This document shows, piece after piece, positions 1 to 11,100 of a DNA stretch of 20,570 nt. Source of the DNA: Apostichopus parvimensis (lineage: Eukaryota > Echinodermata > Holothuroidea > Aspidochirotida > Stichopodidae); contig KN882939.1 of NCBI GenBank assembly GCA_000934455.1, positions 88,918-109,487 on the forward strand, written 5' to 3'. A model generated the notes under the pieces. The model was given only the letters and a program-made list of their open reading frames with translations. It was not told the origin of the DNA and made no database searches. A program made the position numbers and the translations under genes. Every line of letters begins with the position of its first letter. Position 1 is the stretch's first letter.

Positions 1-3000
1 ATGCAACACACGGCAGTTTGTTTCTCTTGAAAAGGTCACGTTTGATTCGGATTACAGCAGTATCATTCATTTTCTATTATCAACATAACGTATTCCTTAT
101 TGCGTGCAATTTTATTACAACCTGGATATATATTTTGCATGCCGTGACGATACCGAGACTATGCCTTAATCTATTCAAATGTCACATCCACTTACGACTA
201 GCTTTGAAAAACTGGTGAAAAGGACGGTTAAGGTTGGAAGATTTATGATAAATTTGAGGTTTTGTTTGTTATAAAGAGTATAACAGAAAGCTCACATATA
301 GTCTGTATTTTAGGTCTGTTTATATACTTGTTTTCTTAATCTGAAGAGTTTCCGTGGTTCTCGGAAACTGTTGTATTTATTCACCTGTAGGTCATGGCCA
401 GGATGTGAACAAAGTAAATATTTATGTTTTCTTTCTAAGGTCTCTTTATCAAATGTGCTATTTTCTTTTCAAAAGTTCCCTTGAAAACCCGTGTTTTTTT
501 GTACTGTTAATATACATATGCATGCAGCTTAGTTTATTATATAAATTTGATAAAAAAATGACAGCATATGAGTTATAACATCACAAAACCTTGGTCTGGG
601 GGAGGGGGGTAAAATGAACGTCAATAATGTATACAGCGGTAACACAATGTGCTCTGTGTAATAGTTATTTCTATATTCTTAGTTGGATCAAACATGCAAC
701 AATTTCTTTAATATCTCCATGGATCAATTAACAATCCAACGATCAGTCAGTCGGTGCCTGATCCAACCTCCACCCTAATCCGATTGATCCACCAGTGTTC
801 CATGGGCCTTATAGAAAATAAAGTGGGTGGCTTAGAGTAGTAGCTCTAAATAATTGGGACTGTTTTTCATGATGATTTGCACCCCATCATGCCCTCCTTC
901 TGTCCCCTATATTAGGAAAATGATTTTGTCACTTTCCCCTCTCCCAACCCTAAATGGATCATTCAGAATCATCACAGAACGATTTTGCTCTCCAAATATT
1001 CATAAATGGCCTCACCAATACTCGATCAATACAAATGAAGATAATAACACAAGCCTGAGACGACTGTATTTATAGATGTCTTAAACTATTTTGTAACATT
1101 TTCGAGTCTATATATACACCTTAGTCCAAAGTTATCATAATTATACCAATAGACAACAATGAAGGAGATTAAACTAAACCACATGCCATAACCGGATTCA
1201 CAACGAAAAGAGGAAAACCAATCAATAGAATTATCAAGAAATCATTTTTTTGTATAATCGATGAAGGTAAGGTCCTGATTGGTTAGTTCAAGAATCACAA
1301 ATACACACATCATAAGTGGATGTATACGAACCACGTGATAATCTTGACATTGTTTCGTGACCCTAATGTTTGCCCCCTTGTTTTGTAGCTTCTGGCTATT
1401 TCTAGTTGTAGGTTTAGTGCCCCTATTTAGACTATAATTCACGCATTGACATGCCCATTGCTTACATAATTACTTCGCAGGAAATAAAATCTATTGATTT
1501 TGTTTTCTTCTACTTCTTCAGTCTCGGGGTATACAACAAACAAATGAAAAGTTCGTTATATGAAAGGCAAGTTTAGAAAATGCAGAATCAGAGGGGAAAT
1601 ATGTAGCTGGCGTTTTGGTTTTGATCTGTAAATATGCTTTACCTGTTCTACTTATTCAAATTATTAAACAGAATCCAAGAATAATTCGACAACTATAGCA
1701 TTACGTACTAAGAGGGGGGGGGGGGAGCATGAAAAGGAAAGCGCTCTTATACAAAGATAGGGTGCACCACATGGTTAGAGAATACACTGATTTGTACCCT
1801 GAACCTGAGAGCAAAATCATATACTGACCTACCTTATGACGCGCTCGAACAAAACGTCGATGGGCTTACATCATCAAAGGCTTCAAATTGAGAGATGGGT
1901 TGTCATATAAGCTACCACAGTTTGTTTAACATAGGGACATATTTAACTTTTATCCAAATTTATGGGTGAGGGGAATATAAGGGATGTTAGGTATGGGAAT
2001 TATTTAGTTTATATCATGCTTAAATATCTATACTCTCATCTCCAGCTCTCTATTGTTCTTTTTTGTTTTGTTAGTTGGGGGGGGGGGGTGAGAGAGCCTG
2101 GAGGTGAAGTGGGAGGGGAGAAAGGAACATGGGGAGGGGTGATTGTATAGTGTAGCAACAATTGTTTTCTCCATTGGTGCATGACCTGGATATAATAATC
2201 CTGAATGGGATGTAGGCTCGAGAAAATGGAGAATTATGAGGCTATATTTTGAAACTTAGTTACATACAACTGTAATATGTTCGAGTTCAATGAATAAAGG
2301 TATCGGCAGTAATTTGGCAGTTATAGTTATTAATATTTTCAATTAGGAAAATCCCAATAATGAAACTTAACAACAAGCAATGAAGAAAAATGGGGCAAGA
2401 AAAAAAAAATTTTTTTAAAAAATTAAGGGGAAAAAAAAAAGGAAGCCGCAACAAAGAAAAAATCCTTGGGCCCTTTAAAAAAAAAAACTAAACTAAAAAT
2501 AAAAATAAAAAAAAAACGTAGAAACATTTTCAAACTATATTTTTTCTCAATTAGTTTGAAAAAAAACCAACCGCAAACCAAAATAACGCCTTGGTAAGAA
2601 AACGGAGGAAAGAAAAAAAACCAAAAAAAAATTCAACAAAAATCAACACAGACAGTCGTTTCATTAAAGCAAAAGTGAGAGAGAGGTGGAGAGAGAGAGA
2701 GAGATTTATAAGAATGAAATATGTCCGGGTTATAATCTCATTAAAGACACCGTCTAGAAAGACTATTTATGACCCACTTGTGTTGACACATTTGGGTTTC
2801 TTATTTACATATAGCTACGTGCAGTATACATGCTAACATAAACTAGCTATATCGTAAACAAACGACATGTGACGTCATGCATCGAGACAACCTGTCACCT
2901 TTAAAGCCTAAATAATCAATCTTCAGTAATTTGATCGTATAGTAATTCACAGTTTACGACCAATTTCCAGAGCTTACAAAATCCTTTTTTTTGCAAGTAG

Positions 3001-4942
3001 TAATTTATCCGCAATCTCTCTTCTTCCTTCTCAGTTCTGTTTTTGTTGTCGTTATTGTTTTGTTTTGTTTTGTGTTATTGTTATTTGTTTTTTTTTTGTC
3101 TTTGATATTAGACAAGAGCGAATTTTAAATATAGGGTTATTAAGAATGGAAGTAGACAAAACGTATAGGCGATAAATGTTGTAAGGCGTTTGATTTCATC
3201 TTCAAAGTTGAAACACGAAGCTTGCAATTCGTTTGCGGTTTTCGTAAAAGTAATCCTTTTCAGGAAAAGCTATAAAGCCAATGAAATCGAAAGGATTTCA
3301 CTTTGCTACTTTTCTAAACGTATGCTTCTGTTTTACACGGTTTTATGTATTGTACGTGCAACAACCGCGTGATTTCTTTTTATACAGCCATATAAAGTTC
3401 CGTAGTTAATTTAGCTTCTATACATAATGTCCTATTTGCATGCGTAATGTCGCTTTAAATGTCAATACTGATACACGTTAGGAAAATATTCATGTTTTAT
3501 TCCTACAGCTATAAGACTTAAAATGTCAGCTATTTCGTCTAGTTCTACAAACAAACAGTAAACGACACCAAATGAGTATAAATCACTGCAAAGTCGCTAT
3601 ACAATTTCGGTAAATGTATATTTTCCCTTACTCCCATTCGTAGTTTTTAAAGTTATTTAGTTTTTTAAACCATACTTCGTCCCGACCTTCCCCGTCCACT
3701 CGCCTCGATCATCACACACATACATACGCACAGCTTTAACATCCGTATCTATATCCGCACAAAACACAGCAATCAAGTTTATGGAATTCATATATTTTAA
3801 TAGAATTTCGTCAATATTTATCGTTTCTTTCAAGTAACAGAAAAGGAAAGCAATCCCCTACACCACTGTCGAAAACTGTCTTATACGACTTAACACTTTT
3901 TTCTTTCTTTTAACTTTAAGTAAAATGAAGTCACCAAAATAATTTTCCCCGCAGTTTATCTAGAGAGATAACAGAAGATAAATTTAAAGAGACAGAAGAC
4001 ATTTAAGAAACTTCCAATTTCGATATAAATCATATTCGTTTGGTAAATGTTATGACATCTAATCTACCTAAAAGTTTGGCATGATATATTTACAACTTAC
4101 AGATGGCCCGCTGCATAATCACTAACACGTGAAACGAGTTTTCCACACATGAGGAGGCTGTTCTGCCTTCATCTTTAAACAAACAGTACCCTACACTAAC
4201 ATTATGAGCATGACATGATATGGATAACCAAGTTTATTTTACTTCGTTATTCATGCGAAGACAATTGCAGTAACGACATTACTAACTAAAGTAGTGTGGA
4301 GTATATAATGTCATGAGACTAATGTCTCTTTTTTTTCTGATATTAAAAAAAAAAAAAAAAATTGAGAGAAACGTTGTTGGCTATGAATAAAAAGAAGGGA
4401 ACAATTCATAGAATTTTCTTCTGTAAAATGTATTTCTAATGATTTCCATTCTATTTAGTGATGATTTGATTATACCTTATAGTTATTTCCATCACAATAG
4501 ACAATTAACACGAGGGACCAAACAACGCATTGCAGAGTCCGATAAACGATGTTTAGCTGTACAGCTGCACTCGGATGTCTTCGTAGTGTGTAGTATCCGC
4601 TATCACATTACATTCATAACTGCATATGATTAAACATACAATTACTCAACAGCAATATACTGTTAATGCAACATTTTGTGTTTAAAGTCCATATTTCATT
4701 GCTTTAGTTTTGAGTGTACTAGTTTTTGCATTTCCGTATAGTACCAACAAATCACTGGGGCACTTATCTGCTTGGCTCATTGTCTATTTTTCTATTTTGA
4801 CAATAAGTACAGTAAAATTATATTTCTTTTGTTTATATTCTATTGTTCTTTGCTTTCTCGTCGACGAGTGGTTTTGACTTGATTCCCCACCACTTAAACG
4901 AACGTTTATCGTATATTTTCATATTTCACTTTTATCTCGCAG
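1..4942 (+). other. 3' part of an upstream intron; no gene found
   Basis: The acceptor at 4942 makes this intron sequence of the receptor gene. Frames are dense in stops and all ORFs are under 85 codons with no recognisable domain. I searched by eye for the missing GCSS...WNL exon that should precede SYG and did not find it. Contents are G12 runs at 1714-1725 and 2077-2088, an A-rich block at about 2395-2640, a GA repeat at about 2677-2704, a TTTTG-rich tract at about 3040-3095 and a poly-A run around 4345-4362. A small cluster of GGATCA/TGATCC words lies at 683-960, including a 9-bp inverted repeat (720-728 and 783-791). The rest (about 120-1700 and 3100-4340) shows nothing I can name. Confidence 0.7.
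2395..2704. repeat. A-rich low-complexity block followed by a GA repeat
   Basis: Positions 2395-2640 are dominated by A homopolymers broken by short T, G or C words. Positions 2677-2704 are an almost pure GA repeat. On the minus strand the first part would be a long T-rich tract. Homopolymer lengths here are prone to sequencing error. Confidence 0.75.
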
Positions 4943-5113
4943 ATTTCTTACGGGTCACATTCTCCTCTGCTTTCGGAACTACGACATCTTCCGAATTTTT
5001 ACCGAACCATACCTCCGTCTGTCGGGATGAACAACCCAAGGGTCCGTATGATGCAAGAATGGAATTGGCAGTATGTATTCAGCATCAGTAGCAACGAGAA
5101 AGTCTTTAACACG
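4943..5113 (+). CDS. Receptor exon A: lobe 1 segment, residues 1-57
   Basis: This exon is 57 codons, phase 0 at both ends. The acceptor is a pyrimidine-rich tract ending ctcgcag (to 4942) and the donor is ACG|gttagt. It begins ISYGSHSP and continues through LPNFYRTIPPS, NNPRVRMMQEWNWQ and SNEKVFNT. These match in order the SYGSSSPALS, FPTFFRTHPSA, HNPTRVKLFEKWGW and TEVFTS stretches of GABBR1. His6 and Ile23 occupy positions that are GABA-contacting Ser and His in GABBR1. There is no ATG at the start because the exon is internal. An ATG-initiated ORF overlaps it in another frame and is spurious. If the donor were not used, the frame would run 27 more codons to a TAA at 5195-5197. I did not find the preceding exon, which should carry the GCSS/WNL region, in 1-4942. 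Confidence 0.9.
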
Positions 5114-8100
5114 GTTAGTATATATAGCTACGTCAACAAAGATGACGTCATATATGTTACAATTATAACGAGTTACGTTATTGAGAATGAACGGTAACTC
5201 ACACAAGATGATTTTTAGAACGTAGGCTAGTGCGCCGCTGAGGGTTCCCACCTTCTATGTATAGTACTGTATGTATGTATTTAAGATCCTCCTGCAAGCA
5301 GGAACTCGCGAAGAAGCCATCATTGGCTTATCAAAGCCGCAAGCTGACCGAAGTCAGTCTCTTAGATTCATATTTTACGTCCATGACTATGAATTGTCAA
5401 TTGTCAACAACTCTGTAACTGGACGACATACATTTATCTTGGAGTGACTCGAACTCGGGACCTTATGATTGAAAGGCACCGGCGTTAACCACTGAGCTAA
5501 CATACCAGTTTAGTTTAGTTTAGTTTAGTGACCCAAGGATCAGGAAGCCTTACAGTAGCTTATTTGAGACCCTATCCGTGTTAGATTGTAAAGTTATGTG
5601 CAAATGCGACATTACAAAGATGCGGCACTAAAATGGTTATTTCAAAATTAAAGAAGCATAAAATAGCATTAAAAATAGTTACAAATCGATACTGACGTGT
5701 TTTTTTAAGCATGATGATAACAATGAAGGTCTTCAAATAATGTGACAGTAAACTTGGAAACGTTTCTATATAATGTTGTGCATGTATTCAGGGAAGGCTT
5801 TGTAATTACGACATGGCGATACTTTATGCCAAGAAATCAAGAAATAAGTACCCGGCCTCCCTCAAAGAAATATCATAAGGTAAAGTAGAATTATATGTCT
5901 GTCTGTCTGTCTTTTTTTTTTGGTTTTTGGTTTTTAGTTGTTGTACTATTCCATCTAACCTTTTGCAAGTTTGACGACTATCAAGACATGAGACACTACT
6001 GTCACACATCTAGTTGCCATGGTAATTAGTAAAGGGTTTGTTTTTTACATCTGTGATACCGTTGTTTTGCATTAGTTAACGAAACAATCTTATTTATGAT
6101 AAAATATTCGATAACAAGATCACACCGGTACTGGAGATGGATTGTATCAATCTTTCTGTCAGTCTTTTTTGTTTTGTTTTTGGTGTTCTTATCAGCTTGC
6201 TACATTTCCCTCCTGCTTATTTGAAATTTATTTGGAGAGGTATTTGCATTACAAATTGCTGTATCCAAGGAGGTCAAACGATTTTTTTCTGATGATAATG
6301 AGAGAAACGTGCACATCCCAAGGCTCTTTTTAATTCCCTGTATCTTGTTCATCTTTCCATATGTAATGGTAACATATGTATTAACGCCCGCTTAAGTCTT
6401 CAGTTTTTTGTTTTTTTTTTGTCTTCGACGCAACCTTACAAACAACTTTTTTTTTGTATACTTGATGGTAACGATAATGGGATTAAAGGAGCGTAGTGCT
6501 CTGGAGCCATGTTTTCTGTTCTGTTCTGTTCTTGGTTATGACGATATATCAACCAGAGTGTTGATGATTTCATAGCGCTCATATATAGAATAACATTTTC
6601 GGATAAGATCTGCAACGCCACGGATTGCATACTTGAGCAATTTTACCCGAGGCTACTGAGTTTAAATCAAGATAGGATTGCATTAAAGGAACTAAGAGTA
6701 TCTCCTACATTGTTTCCATATATAGACTAAGTGAATAAAAAATGAAATTTGGTTCCATTTGTCACACTTCTTTCGTTCATTCCATTATTTATCATATGAA
6801 AAGAAAGCTAATATTAACTCAAATATTTGATTTAAATGTGTTTATTTAGAGCCCTGAGGTATCAAAATATTCAGGATTTAATCGAATTTATCAATTACCC
6901 TGTAGGCATATGCCTCATTTTGATGAAATAATAATAATAATAACAATAATAGTAGTAATAATAGTAACAACAACAATAATAATAATAACAATAATAATAG
7001 TAACAATAATTATAATCAGAATAATTATAATCAGAATAATATAGACCGATGTCCCTATTTTGATATATTGCGATCGTATTTGATGTGCAGGTTTACAAAA
7101 TTTGCCGATCGTACTCAAAGAGCTTCTTTAAGGGTACAATTAATGTGACAGCTCAATATGCCGACTGTAGCTCTTCAAGAAACGGAGGCTTGGGGGCCCA
7201 GAACTCTAGACAAAGCAGATTATATTACCGAGATTCTAAATTAAGATCGAACCCTGTCCAAGGTGCAGGCCATATATTTACAAAAAGAATTGCAGCCATA
7301 TTTCAGTCGGATACGGTAATAATTTAAACGTAAGCTTACCCGTCCTTGTAGGTTAGCTTCAATAGTAAGACTATATGCATTATGCAATACAAGATGAATA
7401 TAACAATGTGGTGCTTAGTACACGCGGCTTTAATATAATACCGTAACTTAATAAATTGTAACGTTCATTTTCTGTAATGTTGATATACATTACACAATTT
7501 CCCTATACATACGCGATTCTGCGAGATATTGGAAAACGGTAATATTGGTCAATCTCTCATTCTTGTCTAGACTTCCTACAACAAGAACAGCAATATTTGA
7601 CTGAGTTGTTATATTTTGCTGTTTCTTAACTGTAAAGTTAAATTTATAAACATCCCAATTAGCACAGTTGTTCACTATTTCTCAGACTTTACTGCAAACC
7701 TCAAAGCCACCCCTCCCTCCTCCCTTATCTGAGACATTCATCTTTGTCTTATTTTACCACTCTGGAATGTTCGTGAAATGTTTTAAGTGGAAAAGAACCT
7801 CCCAGAATATATAACACGGTAAAGCTATTAACATTCTTTATTTCACTGTATTTGGTTGTTATACTGATGACATTTAACTTGGGAGACTTGAATTTTAAAG
7901 TCGGTATTAATTTACTTGTTTCTTCCTTTTTGTGGCCTAATATTTTCCAAATCATCAGCTTTATCACGTTACTTCTACAGAAATTCCCTTTCACATCTGT
8001 TTAGGCTGCATTATTTGAACAAATAGGAATGTAGGACACAATTTCATGATCCTAGATGACTAGATTTATTCATACCTTCAGGGAAAATGGTTTCCTAAGG

Positions 8101-11100
8101 AAATGACGCAGGTGCTTAAAAAAATCTGCTCCTTATAATGTAGTTCCAGAAAATTCTTTGCAGATTCTTTTACAATCGAAAATAAAGCTAAAGATGTCCT
8201 GCCTTTTATTGAGCAAACAAACCATCGAGGATTATCAAGCCACGCTCATGTAATTTGTCGTATCTAACATGGATCGTATACACTGAATCGACGTCACCAA
8301 TATATAATAGTTGTAACTCCCATTACGGTTTATATAGATTTCAAACACAGTAAAGTGAAAAACTTCACCTTATAAAATCAGCTTTAGAATAAATAATTGT
8401 TTATCTCCGGTGCCTCTAGGTGACCCCGGGCCCTAGGGCTAAACCACTGCCCCCTTCCCGTCTAATCAGGCTTTAATCAGGCCTTACCGTGAAATCCAAA
8501 TTTAGAATCTCGTACTGTCTGACGCGATTGTTCATAACCTGTGATAGTCTGTTGAGCTGACATACTCATTCATCGCATTAATCTGATCAGGGAATGACGT
8601 TACCAACAAAGCAGAGGTGTAAATTCCCCCTCCCCCTCTCCGTTCATTTTCTACCAGTAACGCAGAGGCGCGCCCACCTAACGTTTTGATCAAAGCGTAG
8701 GGTGGGACACATTCTATTCACAAACTGTATATATGTTAGGGAAAGAGTTTTCTAACCATCTTAGTGTCATTCCCCCTTCTCACGTTCTCTGCCCCTTCTA
8801 GGGATGACTTACTTACTTCAGCCGGTAAGGGATCGGATTCATGACCTACCAAATACTAAAGGTTTTCATTGCTTCCAATACTATACCGCCTTTATTCACT
8901 CGAACACATAACTGGTATATCGATTGCTATTATATCTATATACATATAGGCCCTACACGATGATACCACGCACACTTGACAAAACTCAATGTATTTTTCA
9001 TACCGTTGTTCTCGATATGCCGACTGTTAAGTAACATGGATAATTCTATTTCTTGAGAACCGTATACTAGTCATGTATCTACGAATGAAGACATCCGATT
9101 AGTTACGACGGCAAATGAACTGATTAACCAAATCTCCGACCATTCATTATATTCTCCGTCTTAGTTCGCCAGACAAATGAAGAATTAAGGCTTAAAGCAG
9201 TCAAAAAGAAATGAAAAGAAATAGAACAAGACAAAGAAGAATCGCAGCAAAGAGTAAGCTTAATCTAATTTTCCACACCCCCCCCCCAAACGCATAAAGA
9301 TAGTGTGACACTTGACATGGATGCTATTCTACAGTAGCTTGCTGGATTGAAGATTGCCACTCTGAAGTGGTATTCAAGTGGGAGAGAATGTGACACGTAC
9401 ATTGTTTAAAATCCCATATCAGTATCTTGTTCCCTACTCAAGATATGGTTGATTGAATGGAACCTATTTTGGCTCATGGCTTTAGATCCCTCGGTTCTTT
9501 CATGGAATAGATGTATACTGTAGGCGGTCTGTATAGTCTCATAACGGCCGCATATTCTTCAAAACCTCTCTTAGTGCAATCGTCTGAATTGTTGATTTAT
9601 CCTTGACACTTCCTGTATACTTTGAATGTTTGCGTATCTGTCGAGGTTCTCTGTACTTTGAATACCAATCAAAGTACCACTTTTTTTTGTAGAAAAATGA
9701 TATGTATCAAAAAAATTAAAAAATTATTCTCCGCTGAATTGCCGTGATGACATCATTCATTTTGATGTTGCTCGATGCTTTCATATTTGAAAATAAGTTA
9801 TCTTCTCCATACAAAATACTCTAAGGAATCAGTGGTTTTGCTTCAGCGAACGGAATAATTTATAAGAAATGTACCGTAACTCAGGAAAGAACATAAAACC
9901 ATACAACGAACCGACTGATCCGTTCTCAACTCCTGCAGTCGCCTTGCATCGAGACTGTGATCATCGTCGGGTGTGTATCACGATTCTCCTATACAAAGGG
10001 AACATAAATGTTGCACATGATGTTAGCCGAAAGGCCGAGAAGCGAACGGAACATCCCTTTGAGACTTGTAAGTGAAAATGTATAGTCTCCTTATCAAATA
10101 AAAGAAATAATTGGTCTCGTGTAAAAAGTTGATGAATNNNNNNNNNNNNNNNNNNNNNNNNNNNNNNNNNNNNNNNNNNNNNNNNNNNNNNNNNNNNNNN
10201 NNNNNNNNNNNNNNNNNNNNNNNNNNNNNNNNNNNNNNNNNNNNNNNNNNNNNNNNNNNNNNNNNNNNNNNNNNNNNNNNNNNNNNNNNNNNNNNNNNNN
10301 NNNNNNNNNNNNNNNNNNNNNNNNNNNNNNNNNNNNNNNNNNNNNNNNNNNNNNNNNNNNNNNNNNNTTTTTTAAATTCAATTGGGCTAGCTCATAGGCG
10401 TTATACATACTGTCCTATTCTTACACAACATATATTAGTTTAGAAAGTACAACAAAAGAAAGGGATAAAACAAGGAATCCGTATTTCCTCCTACTTTTCA
10501 CTAGAAACAAACAAAATGATTAACAGTTGAGCTGACATATACAACCATTAAATTTATAGTTACAGTACACTTTTTACAAAGTTACATTCATATTTTGGGA
10601 CTTCACTTTTATGAATATTCATGAGGCAAAATCGCTGTCATATTTCAGATTGGGCATTTCATCCGGAAAACTCCTGTAGATGAGAGGTTTGTTGGAATAT
10701 GACTTTATGTAGTTGTTGTAAGATGGACTGAACAATATACTCCATAATGTTTAGCTGTTGTAAAATGCTTCGACATTTTCGTCTTTCCATTTCCTGTGTT
10801 TTTGTATAATGTTTAGTTGTAACTGTAAACGAATTAAAATCAAACTTTTGCCCATGCATACATCATGATGCGTGTATCAGAGAAAATTCAATATGAAGGA
10901 TCTCGCATCGGTCTGGACGAGTAGCTATTGGCAGTAACGGTGTGTTTTTCTTCATAATTATGGGAGGGGAAAGGGGGGGGGGGCTTTGATAAACTACGAA
11001 GTTTGCGAAAGATTAAATGACCTTGCTGTATATTTTAAATTCTCTAAAATGTTAGCCACCACAGACAACGTAACCGCAAGAATTCATTATGAAGAAAAAC

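Larger units (their letters stand above)
5269..5507 (-). mobile_element. tRNA-derived SINE, minus strand, about 239 bp
   Basis: Read on the minus strand, a tRNA-related head (5507 down to 5441) starts GGTATGTTAGCTCAGTGG and carries a pol III A box (TTAGCTCAGTGG, 5489-5500) and B box (GAGTTCGAGTC, 5446-5456). A unique body follows, then a short ATAC repeat tail (5269-5280). The D and T stems pair poorly, so this is a SINE head and not a working tRNA gene. The body has three compact inverted repeats with perfect arms: 5344-5357 (CTGAC/GTCAG), 5314-5329 (AAGCCA/TGGCTT) and 5290-5303 (TCCTGC/GCAGGA). It sits 155 bp downstream of the exon A donor, antisense to the receptor. I cannot assign a named family. 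Confidence 0.7.

Noticed and set aside
4155..4220. GGC TGT TCT word as a possible GCSS-loop exon of the receptor
   Set aside because: The following residues do not match the family, there is no Trp-Asn motif, and a stop follows shortly.
4843..5091. 82-codon plus-strand ORF with ATG
   Set aside because: It is in a different frame from the homologous one. The real exon is 4943-5113, read from the acceptor.
4979..5251. 90-codon minus-strand ORF
   Set aside because: It is the antisense of receptor exon A, whose sense frame has clear family similarity.
5441..5507. Functional tRNA gene on the minus strand
   Set aside because: A and B boxes are good, but the D and T stems do not pair properly and the element continues into a SINE body and tail.
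7085..7327. 80-codon plus-strand ORF with mixed composition and no repeat
   Set aside because: It starts at GTG, shows no recognised motif and lacks convincing splice or promoter context. It is probably chance, though it is the least repeat-like of the intronic ORFs.
10094..10443. ORFs of about 105-110 codons on both strands
   Set aside because: They run through the 230-N gap.
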